A stretch of 64,000 bases of DNA from Chryseobacterium potabilaquae. Its GTDB lineage: Bacteria > Bacteroidota > Bacteroidia > Flavobacteriales > Weeksellaceae. The DNA is taken from the NCBI RefSeq assembly GCF_902728265.1, contig NZ_CACVBR010000022.1, positions 1-64,000 on the forward strand, written 5' to 3'. Below the pieces are notes generated by a model. The model ran no database searches, had not been told where the DNA came from, and saw nothing but the letters and a program-made list of their open reading frames with translations. Positions 39,201 through 47,800 of this stretch are shown piece by piece. The position numbers and the translations under genes are program-made. Positions within the stretch are counted from its first letter, which is position 1. The number at the start of each line of letters is the position of its first letter.

Positions 39201-40131
39201 GGCTGACGATATAGTCTTTAATACTGAATTTGAAGAACAATTATCACAACTGATAAAAGAAACATTAAAGAGCAAGGAGGAGATAGACCCAAATCAGGAT
39301 TTCATGTCTTTAGGAATGGATTCTATATTGGCCATGCATTTTCTCCATAAGCTATATTCTGTTCTGAATATAAAAGCAGATCCAATATTACTTTATAAAA
39401 ATAATACGATCAGAAGTTTTACAAATGCTTTAGATAGAAAAGACTTAATAACAGAATATACCGTTTTAAATCCAGGGATGGAGACCTTATTTGTCGTAGT
39501 TACTCCCGCAGGAGATGGAAGGATTGATTTTGATTATTTAGAAAACTTGGCAAAAGATTTTAGTATTATGATTTTTCATCCCATTAGACTGGAAAAAGAA
39601 GGAAATACAATTGAATATATAGCAGAATCGTATAAAAAAAATATTCATTTGTTTCTGAATGAAAATCCGGATTATAAAAGATGTATCATTGCAGGATGGT
39701 CGTTAGGAGCGACAGTTGCTTATGAAATGTCCCGATTGATGAACTTTGATGATATATTATTAATTGATCCAGGGTTCTACAATAAAGAATATGATGCAGG
39801 TATTTCAAGAAATGTTCTTTTGGAACACGCGGAAAAACTTGATAAATCTAGTGTTTTTACGAATAAATATGTGAACACGATGTATTTGGCAAATCAGTTA
39901 ATAGTCAACTATAAACCCGTCAAAGTCAATCAAAAAATTGTACTGATAAAACCAGAAATAGTCAATGATTTCGAAAGAAATTATAATTATGAATATAATC
40001 AGTTAGATCTTATTGGAAATAAGGACGTAGAAGTGGTTAAAATTGCAGGAAATCATATGACAATGTTATCCGATTTAAGTCATTTATTGGAAATTTTTAA
40101 CCAATATATTACAATGAATGAAAAAGCATAA
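33226..40131 (+). CDS. NRPS-2: A-T-T-E-C-A-T-TE terminal synthetase
   Basis: 2301 residues. A4 1-480 (FTSGTTGIPKG); two nearly identical T domains (GGDSL Ser at about 534 and 608); epimerisation domain 640-1060 (PHLVIDAVSW, EGHGRK, FNFLGS); C 1085-1490 (HHLIMDG); A5 1510-1960 (YTSGSTGEPK); T (LGMDSIL) near 2029; type I thioesterase 2070-2301 (AGWSLGATVAY). The A4 code by eye is D-A-F-W-I-G-G-T-F, the classic Val code, so D-Val is predicted after epimerisation. A5 has Ala at position 235 (FAPSLRE for FDxSxxE) and reads A-P-R-F-E-S-R-S-V. Loss of the Asp that binds the alpha-amino group is seen in A domains for hydroxy, keto or aryl acids. The TE makes this the releasing subunit. Confidence 0.93.
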   Translation: MTAHTNNNIVNLFKEQVDNNPERIAIIYDNKKISYKELDNLSSLFAAFLFTKYDIRQKDNIILNLPKTDYFILSILSVLKLNAVYVPVDSESPQERLDLLKDICNSKLIITETLMHEFLNEKNDFGHDTDAITSVEKQEYESIICILFTSGTTGIPKGVKIKQSSVINLVYPCEYFPLSNETIMLSTGNVSFDATLFEFFGTILNGGTLVICSKSTILDTKKLKEVIYTHAVNSTWITSSLFSRLLDNDISLFDTIDYVITGGSVVSPTHIDKLYKNNTQITVYNGYGPTESTTFACVYKIERRYYNNIPIGKPIKGVNVFILDNDLLPVKNTPGDIYISGAGISQGYIKEIDEAGRFIQDPYNVEMKMYNTGDMAQWMPDGNIEYIGRKDDQIKINGNRVELNEITQYLKTLATIENAETIFINDKIVSYFTGAKEVNDTIIRNFLISKLPGYMIPHFFYFIKEIPLTQNGKSDYNFLKSYHLNIIDKPAKEEIYSNEFHVNDEILNIWSEVLEVSPESIDVSKNFFENGGDSLALLNLIGRLNNIGHSVTYDQFMDHPYIQIIGEKELPETPDLHNEILNIWGEVLEVSPESIDVSKNFFENGGDSLALLNLIGRLNNIGHSVTYDQFMDHPFVDNYKGSSEEMNQEVSGIYDKSFLLAPIQKWFFNNAPENVNFLMYSSFILEENYQVDKVLNALRKIVTKHSSFRLRFSKKIYWTQHYEKSSAADDLYIFKQYLDDNVNYSEQFCLKEADRMIDVSDGPILYCSIFASEGKSIIFFACPHLVIDAVSWNVFINDFTHYYHFSDAPLRNIQSYKDWLDNVNSYVLNHIDNNEIEYWIEQVNDQNEYAFEPTENRKATITIPLVQKSKNLEDIIVAGIISSIGKLLNFSSIVIEKEGHGRKTLNDFNCDTIIGWFTTKFPVKYQISNSLHQTLKNVFSTNDNVPYSGFFFDKYKNVLSDEVKQLLNFDPKITFNFLGSISKSGKNSFPLLDDRVSLGSYINQKHIDEVWEKLGVLLDITCGYTKNEAFININSMKKLGLSYENWILFKDEVQTNIQTLLTEENQNDNEQNILISPFQEGLIAHAMFSSDHSNDYIVQYEFKIDDIDTKRVSESCRKLIDKFDILKTAYYYDIEQGKFACKLLSGEDAFVFNTYNNVEDIRSTLNEIKKLKLSDNTSLIKFSIIELEGKSKIFAITAHHLIMDGQSMMNLIKELFDYYVNNNGIPNTPTSYNEYVKHVLKQDKTKATKYWKELLSGLTVHNEAQPAPYENTSYKEEVSLFEISGEIQNIIKQNKTTLSSTTNFITGFVLSELLNQSKFTWGNIVNYRSPEIENVDGIIGPCINTIPVFFDFKKQYENIFESIRALQKQILESRNFSYVSLNEITSLHNQTKLFDVLFTFQNYKKGEIGEANLKIEMINEDVITSHFPITVTVSQLEEEKFIIRMKYNNSFYNKFFINNCIDNIIQCLSTLELNITTQNSIITGETYSVDYYHDSLVHRFVEESKKSSDKIAIRYDDESFTYKDLNEESNAIFCKIQEQSVTGAVFIFIKNPRIIPSVILGILKSRMYFVNIDESFSANNIDRIYNQLVPELLITDDINNERLISIRDKVKIMQVNNDILRVSCDINESGYSQNDLVTINYTSGSTGEPKLVKINNRNHLNRLDWLIKNYPATQEDHHYILKSSFSFAPSLREFFEPLIQGAVLHILKPQILNNVDEFCEFIQLNKISRLFLTPSYVSLLIENNKLKFLTCVQVLELSGEPYFIDLVNILKKEIPHIKILNRYGCTEAASVVYYDFDEVLQEKKNEVPAGHPIYNTEVMIYDNDKILPIGTPGFIYIKSESLSSGYVEEKFNENKFISIDGKLFLNTEDIGYIGDDKNLYYISRNSRMVKIRGYRVELDEIERSVAMHANIAQSYAMVEKNDFGNSVSLFYSTLNKLPIEANELYNFLLQKLPQYSVPSKYTYLDKIPLTRNNKVDAMQISLISKNKNKNLKADDIVFNTEFEEQLSQLIKETLKSKEEIDPNQDFMSLGMDSILAMHFLHKLYSVLNIKADPILLYKNNTIRSFTNALDRKDLITEYTVLNPGMETLFVVVTPAGDGRIDFDYLENLAKDFSIMIFHPIRLEKEGNTIEYIAESYKKNIHLFLNENPDYKRCIIAGWSLGATVAYEMSRLMNFDDILLIDPGFYNKEYDAGISRNVLLEHAEKLDKSSVFTNKYVNTMYLANQLIVNYKPVKVNQKIVLIKPEIVNDFERNYNYEYNQLDLIGNKDVEVVKIAGNHMTMLSDLSHLLEIFNQYITMNEKA
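34738..35126 (+). repeat. Tandem 222-bp duplication of a carrier domain
   Basis: Segments 34738-34904 and 34960-35126 (167 bp each, period 222 bp or 74 codons) differ at 7 positions by eye, about 96 % identity. Six of the seven changes are silent; the only amino-acid difference is Ser to Gly (WSEV to WGEV). Both copies keep the phosphopantetheine serine in GGDSL. The 55-bp spacer differs from the sequence following copy two. It is a recent in-frame duplication kept without frame damage. Confidence 0.9.
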
Positions 40132-41068
40132 GATTCTTTTATTAGATAAAATTGCGGAAAAGGGACTTGACCAGTTTAAAGAATTTTCAATAGTTGATGA
40201 TGGATGCATACTGCAACATGATGAAATTAAACTGAAAATAGCTCAATATGATGGTATTATATTCAAAAGCGGAAATCGAATTAATAATGAAATTTTAAAT
40301 AACGGAATAAACTTAAAATTTCTTGCCAGAGCTGGATCAGGTGTAGATAATATAGATTTAAATACTTTAGATAAATTAGGGATAAGATTATTTACTTCAG
40401 CTGAAGGAAATGCCCGTTGTGTTGCAGAATATGTTTTAGGAACCATGATTCTTATGTCTCACAGGCTTTTTGAATCTCATTTAGGTGCTAAAATGAATAA
40501 TTTTCAGAGGCATATTTGGCAAGGAAGAAATATTAATGATTTGAATGTAGGAATTATTGGATATGGAGGTATTGGCCAGGAAGTTACCAGATTGATTAGT
40601 CCTTTATGTAAAAGTGTTCTGGTTTTTACAAACAAGCCTGTCTCCTCAACAGAGGCTAATCATAATGTCCGATTTTATCATGATATTAAACAGGTCGTGT
40701 CCCACTCTAATGTCATTACTATTCACACCTCTTTAAATCCTACAACAGAATATTTATTTAATGAATCTCTATTTAATTTGATGCCTAAGGGGAGTATTTT
40801 AATTAATACAGCAAGAGGTAAGATTATTGACGATAGAGCATTACTTCAGGCATTTAATAACGGAACAATAGTGGGAGCCGTATTAGACAGTCTTTATCCG
40901 GATCCACATTATAATATTGATCCGGTTCTAAATACCTACAATCATTTTTTAATTCATCATCCTAATGTATTCTATACGCCACATATTGCAGCTGGTACAC
41001 GTGATGCACTAGAAAAAGTATCTATTGACTTAGCTCATAAAATAAAATATTTTTTAAATGAAACATAA
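40118..41068 (+). CDS. D-2-hydroxyacid dehydrogenase family protein
   Basis: 316 residues, NAD-binding Rossmann fold VGIIGYGGIGQEV at about 148-160. Catalytic residues are Arg in NTARGKI (about 235) and His in TPHIAAGTRD (about 288); the middle acidic residue lies in AVLDSLYPDPH. The family reduces 2-oxo acids to D-2-hydroxy acids or oxidises 3-phosphoglycerate. It overlaps NRPS-2 by 14 bp and RidA by 11 bp. With a RidA and a D-serine-dehydratase-like enzyme next to it, it most likely supplies a 2-hydroxy acid for assembly, perhaps for A5. The substrate is not deducible. Confidence 0.8.
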   Translation: MKKHKILLLDKIAEKGLDQFKEFSIVDDGCILQHDEIKLKIAQYDGIIFKSGNRINNEILNNGINLKFLARAGSGVDNIDLNTLDKLGIRLFTSAEGNARCVAEYVLGTMILMSHRLFESHLGAKMNNFQRHIWQGRNINDLNVGIIGYGGIGQEVTRLISPLCKSVLVFTNKPVSSTEANHNVRFYHDIKQVVSHSNVITIHTSLNPTTEYLFNESLFNLMPKGSILINTARGKIIDDRALLQAFNNGTIVGAVLDSLYPDPHYNIDPVLNTYNHFLIHHPNVFYTPHIAAGTRDALEKVSIDLAHKIKYFLNET

Positions 41069-41435
41069 AATTTTAACTGAAAAAGCTCCACAGCCTTCAG
41101 GAAACTATTCACAGGCAATCCAAGTTGAGAATCTTGTATTTATAAGTGGTCAGCTACCCATAAAAGATAATATACTTCTTTTAGATGACCATCATAATGC
41201 ATGTAGACAATGTTTGGAAAATATTTCAAACATTTGTATTGCAGCTGGCGGAACAATAAATGATATTGTTAAACTGAATGTATACTATACCGATGTGAAT
41301 TATTCAATTGCATTAGATGAGGTTATAACAGAGTTTTTTGAGGCTCCTTTTCCTGCAAGAATTAGGTTGGGAGTCACTGTAATTTCAAAAGGAGCCAAAA
41401 TTGAAATAGATGCAATAATGTGTAAGAAAAAATGA
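41058..41435 (+). CDS. RidA family enamine/imine deaminase
   Basis: 125 residues, standard RidA length. It shows the N-terminal KAPQPSGNYSQAIQVENLVF with FISGQLPI, and the C-terminal FPARIRLGV with IEIDAI. The Arg of PAR is the residue that binds the carboxylate in RidA. Members hydrolyse 2-aminoacrylate and related enamines released by PLP enzymes to 2-oxo acids. A dedicated copy directly before a D-serine/D-threonine dehydratase-like gene and after a hydroxyacid dehydrogenase suggests a three-step route from a D-hydroxyamino acid through enamine and oxo acid to hydroxy acid. It overlaps both neighbours. Confidence 0.85.
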   Translation: MKHKILTEKAPQPSGNYSQAIQVENLVFISGQLPIKDNILLLDDHHNACRQCLENISNICIAAGGTINDIVKLNVYYTDVNYSIALDEVITEFFEAPFPARIRLGVTVISKGAKIEIDAIMCKKK

Positions 41436-42529
41436 TAATAAAAGAAATTCATAATTTATCAATACTTGATTCTCCCTCGATTATACTGATCAGGGAGATT
41501 ATGGAAGAAAATATAAATTTGGCGTTGAACATGGTACCTTTAGAAAGGTTTAGACCCCATGTAAAAACAAATAAAATACTTGAAATTTGCGAAATACTTA
41601 AAAGCAAAGGGGTTAATAAATTTAAGGCATCTACCATTTCTGAATTGGAAATGTTAGGAATTGCGGGGGCACCTGATGTCTTATTGGCCCATCAACCGAC
41701 ATTTGTTAAGATGGAGAGGTTTCTAAAAATGATTCATAGCTATCCCGGTACAAAGTTTTCCTGCATTTTTGATAATTATGAGAATCTGAATTATTTTAAT
41801 GAATTGCTGAAATCTTTTAAGATAACACAGGATATTTATATAGATATAAACGTTGGAATGAATAGGACAGGGGTAAGCCCTAGCCATCTCATTACCTTGT
41901 TTGAAGAAGCACTGAAATTAGACAATATAAATATTATAGGATTTCATATTTATGATGGGCATATCAGGGAAACGGATATCGATGAGCGAAATAGAATAGT
42001 AAATGAAGCCTTCCAACAGGCATATTCAAAAATTGAAACGTTAGAAAAAAAATATAATAAAAAATTCATTATTATAGCTGGAGGATCCCCTTCTTTTTCA
42101 GTACATGCCCAAAACCCGAGAGTTGAATGTTCTCCAGGAACATTTATTTTTTGGGATTGGAAATATTCAAAAATACTCCCTGATTTGAATTTTAAATGTG
42201 CAGTTTACGTAATTTCACGAGTAATTTCTATCATAAACTCAAAAAAAATATGCTTAGATGTTGGGCATAAGGCAATAGCATCAGAAAATCCATTTCCAAG
42301 AATAATATTCTTGGACTTTCCAGAGGCCAAAAGTATATCGCAAAGTGAAGAACATCTTGTGCTGGAAATTGAAGATACCTCAAATGTAAAGGTAGGTGAT
42401 ATATTCATTGGAATTCCTGATCATATTTGTCCTACTATTGCATTACATGAATATTTACATGTTGTAGAAAAGGGGGAGTATTTGTATGACTGGAAAGTAA
42501 TGGCAAAAAATAGAAAGATTAATATATGA
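41432..42529 (+). CDS. D-serine dehydratase / D-threonine aldolase-like PLP enzyme
   Basis: 365 residues of fold-type III (alanine-racemase-like barrel). The PLP lysine sits in FRPHVKTNK at about residue 48, the phosphate and barrel motifs include DINVGMNRTGV and FHIYDGH, and the C-terminal metal pair is His-x-Cys in IPDHICPT. D-serine dehydratases bind zinc with His and Cys in that position, whereas D-threonine aldolases differ, so beta-elimination is slightly favoured. The product enamine would be handled by the RidA gene that overlaps it by 4 bp. It also overlaps the downstream type II thioesterase gene by 4 bp, so the cassette is translationally coupled. Confidence 0.78.
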   Translation: MIIKEIHNLSILDSPSIILIREIMEENINLALNMVPLERFRPHVKTNKILEICEILKSKGVNKFKASTISELEMLGIAGAPDVLLAHQPTFVKMERFLKMIHSYPGTKFSCIFDNYENLNYFNELLKSFKITQDIYIDINVGMNRTGVSPSHLITLFEEALKLDNINIIGFHIYDGHIRETDIDERNRIVNEAFQQAYSKIETLEKKYNKKFIIIAGGSPSFSVHAQNPRVECSPGTFIFWDWKYSKILPDLNFKCAVYVISRVISIINSKKICLDVGHKAIASENPFPRIIFLDFPEAKSISQSEEHLVLEIEDTSNVKVGDIFIGIPDHICPTIALHEYLHVVEKGEYLYDWKVMAKNRKINI

Positions 42530-43191
42530 AACTCATAACATTTCATTTTGCAGGTGGTAATCAATATTCTTTCAGTAAAATTTTTAAAGGACATACCAAC
42601 AACCATATTCCTTTTGCCTTACAAAGGGATACAGACGATTTGGATTTGAATGAAGCAATACATAATTTTCTACTAGATATCAATGAAAAAATTTTTAAAA
42701 ATAGCCCTTATGTCATATATGGACACAGCATGGGAGCTTTAATAGGATATTTAATTTGTCAAAAACTCCAAGAAGATGACTTACCAATGCCTCAAAAATT
42801 AATTATAAGTGGTAAAAAAGCTGCCAGTATTCCAAGAGAAAAAAAATTAGCTCATTTATCCGATAATGAATTTTGGAATGAAATTCTAACACTAGGAGGT
42901 ATTCCGGATGAAATGCAAAACTATCCAGAACTGATAGAGTATTACCTACCAATTTTACGACATGACTTCAAATTAGTTGAAAATTATCAATATGAAAAGA
43001 AGTCGAAACTCAATATTCCAATAGATGTTTTTTATGGTTCCGAAGAATCCACAGAAGAAGAAATGTTAGGTTGGCAAAATGAGACAACTGAAAAAGTAAC
43101 CATTACAAAATTAGAAGGCAATCACTTTTTTATTTTCAATCATGTGGAGTATTTTAGAAACTATTTCGATAACCTAATTCATCAAAAATAA
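42526..43191 (+). CDS. Type II thioesterase
   Basis: 221 residues, the size of stand-alone NRPS/PKS thioesterases. It starts ITFHFAGGNQYSFSKIF, has the nucleophile in YGHSMGALIGY at about residue 70, Asp in IDVFYGSEE, and His in LEGNHFFIF near the end. These proteins clear wrong or stalled acyl groups from carrier domains. Its place inside the operon, between building-block genes and the exporter, fits that housekeeping role. Confidence 0.88.
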   Translation: MKLITFHFAGGNQYSFSKIFKGHTNNHIPFALQRDTDDLDLNEAIHNFLLDINEKIFKNSPYVIYGHSMGALIGYLICQKLQEDDLPMPQKLIISGKKAASIPREKKLAHLSDNEFWNEILTLGGIPDEMQNYPELIEYYLPILRHDFKLVENYQYEKKSKLNIPIDVFYGSEESTEEEMLGWQNETTEKVTITKLEGNHFFIFNHVEYFRNYFDNLIHQK

Positions 43192-44814
43192 ATGTTAAAA
43201 ATTTCAATAAAGAATATACTTTTCTTATTACTATTTGCGCTTCCTAATACGATATTAAGTTTTGGGATTTTGTTTATTATTAATAACGTAATATCTGGTA
43301 ATAAGAACTATGGAGAGTCCTACATGGTCTGGAGTTTTCTGATTATTGTCATTTTCACTTACTTGTTGAATATCATTTTTCAAAAGAGACTTAATCAATA
43401 CTCCTATAATATTTTGTATGAAAATGAAAAAAGTATTTTCAAAAGGATACTGAAAACAAATTTAATTATATTAGAAAAGTATGGAACTCAGAGATTCTAT
43501 ACAGCAATAGAAGATTTAAGGATATTTTCTTCTTTACCTGAAGTAATAACCCATACAATAAATTCATTATTAATGTTATTGCTTTGTTTGGTGTATATGT
43601 TCAGTCTGTCCATATATGCCGGATTAACAGTTTTAGGATTAATCGCCATTATCGCTGTCATTTATTTTGTCGTAATGAATACAATGAATAGCAGAATTAC
43701 TGTGTTAAGAAAATTCAATGAACATTACTATAAATATGTTAATGATGTAATAAAAGGTTTCAAAAATCTTAAAGTTAATTCAACATTATCCCAAAATTTG
43801 TTGTCTAAAAATTTGTTTCCAAATCGTGATCAGGCAAAAGAGTTAGATTATAATGTTAATTATATTTTTCTATCCATCAATCTTATCAGTCAATATGGGT
43901 TATATCTGATAATAGGAGCTATACTGTTTGTATTACCAAAGTTTAATTTATTGCCAAAAGAGGATATAGTTTCCTATGTAGTCATTCTTTTGTTTATTAC
44001 CGGACCAATAAGTAACTTAATCAATATGCAGAATATCTATACAAGTTTTTCGGTTGCTAATAAAAGAATTAATAATTTTTTGAAAGACTTCAGTGAAGAA
44101 AAAGAGGAAGACAACAATCAAAATCTAACAAACGTCAATTTTCAATCTTTACATTTTAAAAATATATCTTTCCAATATGAGAATACTTCTGGAGAGCAAT
44201 CTTTTGCTTTAGATAAAGTAAACTTTAATGCTCAAAAAGGAGAAGTTATTTTTATTGTAGGAGGAAACGGAAGTGGTAAAAGTACATTCATTAATATATT
44301 AACAGGCTTATATGATCATAAAGAAGGAGAAATTAACCTAAACAATGAAAAGTTAAATTCAAAAAAGACCTTACAAAATCTAATATCTCCAGTATTTACA
44401 GATAATTACGTGTTTTCCTATAATTATGATAATTATCAATTAGAGAATAATTCTCAATATCAGTCTTTGTTGGAGATGATGGAAATGCATGAAATAATTG
44501 GAGATAGCAAAGAAGAATCTGCAAGACGTAATTTTTCAAAAGGTCAAAGCAAGAGAATGTCTTTGATATTTGCATTATTGGAAGAAAAACCTATTCTAGT
44601 TTTAGATGAATGGGCAGCAGATCAGGATCCGTATTTTAGAAAATATTTTTATGAAACTCTTATTCCTAAATTTAAGAAAGAAGGTAAAACCATTATAGCT
44701 GTAACGCATGACGATGCCTATTTCAAACAGGCGAACAGAATTATCAAATTTGATTACGGTCAAATTGTGAGCGATGTAAAGATAAACTCTGATTTCCAAT
44801 TATCAATGCTGTAA
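43192..44814 (+). CDS. Cyclic-peptide export ABC transporter (PvdE/SyrD family)
   Basis: 540 residues: six hydrophobic segments in the first 290, then an ABC ATPase. Walker A is VGGNGSGKST (about 360), signature FSKGQSKRMSL, Walker B ILVLDEWAADQDP and H-loop AVTHDD. The DEWAADQDP stretch is characteristic of the pyoverdine/syringomycin exporter family, which moves NRPS products or precursors across the inner membrane. It starts one base after the thioesterase gene stop. It is the only transporter in the cluster. Confidence 0.9.
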   Translation: MLKISIKNILFLLLFALPNTILSFGILFIINNVISGNKNYGESYMVWSFLIIVIFTYLLNIIFQKRLNQYSYNILYENEKSIFKRILKTNLIILEKYGTQRFYTAIEDLRIFSSLPEVITHTINSLLMLLLCLVYMFSLSIYAGLTVLGLIAIIAVIYFVVMNTMNSRITVLRKFNEHYYKYVNDVIKGFKNLKVNSTLSQNLLSKNLFPNRDQAKELDYNVNYIFLSINLISQYGLYLIIGAILFVLPKFNLLPKEDIVSYVVILLFITGPISNLINMQNIYTSFSVANKRINNFLKDFSEEKEEDNNQNLTNVNFQSLHFKNISFQYENTSGEQSFALDKVNFNAQKGEVIFIVGGNGSGKSTFINILTGLYDHKEGEINLNNEKLNSKKTLQNLISPVFTDNYVFSYNYDNYQLENNSQYQSLLEMMEMHEIIGDSKEESARRNFSKGQSKRMSLIFALLEEKPILVLDEWAADQDPYFRKYFYETLIPKFKKEGKTIIAVTHDDAYFKQANRIIKFDYGQIVSDVKINSDFQLSML

Positions 44815-44831
44815 TTTTTTCAAACTAAACA

Positions 44832-47800
44832 ATGAAACTCACACTTCCACAACAGGATATTTATTTTGAACAGCTTTTATTTCCTGATGAACCTATTTAC
44901 AATATAGGTGCTAAAATTTCTATAGAAGGTTCTTTAAATAAAGATATATTTGAACAAGCGTATGTTGCTTTAATCCAACAACACGATGCTTATCGGTGTT
45001 TTTTTAAAGGAGATTTGAACAATGCAGAAATGCTGTTCACTACTGAAATCCGACCTCTTGAATATATAGACTTTTCCAATAAAGAAAATAAAGATGTTTC
45101 AGTATTGGAATTCATGCAAAAAGAATTTAAAAAGCCTTTTGATATTGAAAATGACAAATTCTTATACCGATTTGTTCTCATTAAAGTAGATGAAAAATTT
45201 CATTACCTGTTTTCTGTTTACCATCATATGATTACTGATGGATGGGGAACTTCTTTAATGTTTACTCGTTTGGTGAAAAACTATAATGAGATTATAGAAA
45301 ACGGGATAGTTGTTACGGAATATCCATATTCTTATGAAAATTTTATTTCTGAAGATGAAAATTATTTTAATTCTGAGAATTTTAATAATGATAAACAATA
45401 TTGGACAGAAAAATTTAAAACATTACCTGAAAATTTATTCCAAAAACTGGATTCGTCAAAAACGAAGAATACTGGTTCCAGAAAAGAATTTATCATTAAA
45501 AGAGCCAAATACAATGAGTTGGCAAAACTGGCTTTAGAAACAAAATCTAGTACATTCCATATAATATTGGCTATACTATATGCTTATTTTGGAAAAAAAT
45601 CACAAAATGAATTGGTTTCAATCGGATTACCTGTTCTAAATCGATCCGGAGCTAAATTTAAAAAGACTGTAGGTTTGTTTATGGGGGTTAATCCATTATT
45701 AATTTCTATTGATGAAGAAAATACATTTGTGGAATTAGTTGAAAAGATTAAAAACCAGCTTAAACAAGACTATCGTCACCAACGATTTCCTTTAGGACAA
45801 TTGGTAAACTCTTTGGGTGTTTTTAATCAGAAAGAAAGAATATTCAATATTACATTATCTTACGAAAAACAAGATTATTCATCTCATTTTAAAGATACCA
45901 TTACTAAGGTAGTACCGCTTAGTCATGAGTCGGAAAGAGTAGCATTGGCACTGTACATAAGAGAATTTAACGAAACGGAGGATGTAAAAATAGACTTTGA
46001 TTATAACCTAAATTACTTTACACAAGAAAGTATCAATAAGGTTACGGAATACTTCCAAACACTTAAGGAAGAAATTTTGAACAGCCCTAATCGAAAAGTC
46101 AAAGATTTAAATTACCTCACGTCATCTGAGCGCTACCAGCTACTTCATGAGTTCAATGATACTAAGGTAGATTATCCGAGCGATAAGACAATAGTTCAGC
46201 TTTTTGAGGAACAAGTAGGGAGGACGCCGGAGAATGTGGCAGTACAGGATTCAAAAATAAAATTAACATACAGAGAGTTAAAAGAAAAGTCAGACAGAGT
46301 AGCAAGATATTTAATTTCCAATTTAGGAGAGAATAATGAGCCTGTTGGAGTCTTGGTTGATCGTTCGGCAGAGCTTATCGTCTTACTCTTAGGTATTCTT
46401 AAATCAGGAAAATGCTATATTCCGATTGACCCGATGCTTCCAAAAGAAAGAATTGAGTATATTATCGATCATAGTCAGGCTTCTGTCATCGTTACCGAAG
46501 AAGGCTATTTACAGGAATTTAATTCAATAAAAACAGGAGATAATAATAACAAAAGCACAGCCAATTTTATTGACAAAGACACATTACTTCAGTTTGAAAA
46601 CACTCAAAAAGTAGATATATACAACATACCTAAACCAAGCGATACTGCTTACATTATCTATACCTCCGGTTCTACCGGAAATCCCAAAGGAGTAGAAATA
46701 GGACATCAGGCACTAATCAACTTTTTAACCAGTATCCGAAGCAAACCGAAAGTTCAACCCCAGGATATCCTATATTCTGTAACCACCTATTCTTTTGATA
46801 TTTCCATTTTAGAATATTTCATTCCTTTAATATCAGGAGCAAGCGTATTTATTGCGAGTAAAGAGACATTGAACAATGCAGAGCAATTAAAGGCAGGATT
46901 AGAAAACATCAACCCAACGATTATTCAGGCAACCCCGAGTTTTTATCAAATGCTCTTCAATGCAGGATGGAATGGAAATAAAGATATGAAAATATTATGC
47001 GGAGGAGACAGTTTAAATGAATCATTAGCAGAAAAACTCTTAAACCACTCCAAAGAAGTTTGGAATATGTATGGACCCACCGAAACCACCATTTGGTCGA
47101 GTACAAAGAAAATAGAGAAGCCTTCGGATGCTTCCAATATTGGAAAACCTATTAACAATACCCAAATCTATATAGTAGATCAACACCATAACCTTTTACC
47201 GCAAAATACAGTAGGACGAATTTTCATTGCGGGAGATGGATTGGCAAAAGGATACTACAAAAATGAAACCCTTACTCAAGAAAAAATCATTGACAATCCA
47301 TTTTCAACAACAGATAAAAATAATCTGAAAATGTATGAAACAGGAGACTTGGGAAAATGGAACGAAGAAGGAGAGATAGAGTTTTTAGGGAGGAATGATT
47401 TTCAGGTTAAGGTGAGAGGTTTTAGGATAGAATTAGGAGAAATAGAGACCAAACTACAGGAATATCTAAACATTCAACAAGCGGTTGCTGATGCTAAGGA
47501 AGTGAACGGAGAAAAAGTACTGGTTGCATACTATACGAAAGACAATGAAAGTAATATAGATAAGACTGGGTTAAGAGAATATTTACAGAGCAAATTGCCT
47601 GAGTATATGGTTCCGGGGTTCTTTGTGGAGTTGGAAGCCATCCCGTTAACTCCCAACGGCAAGATAGACCGTAAGGCATTGCCAAGTGTAAGTGGAGAAG
47701 ATTTGATCAGGAGAGAATATGTAGCACCGAGGAATGAAACCGAACAGAAACTGGTAGAAATATGGCAACAAATTCTCGGGATAGAAAAAGTAGGTATTAC

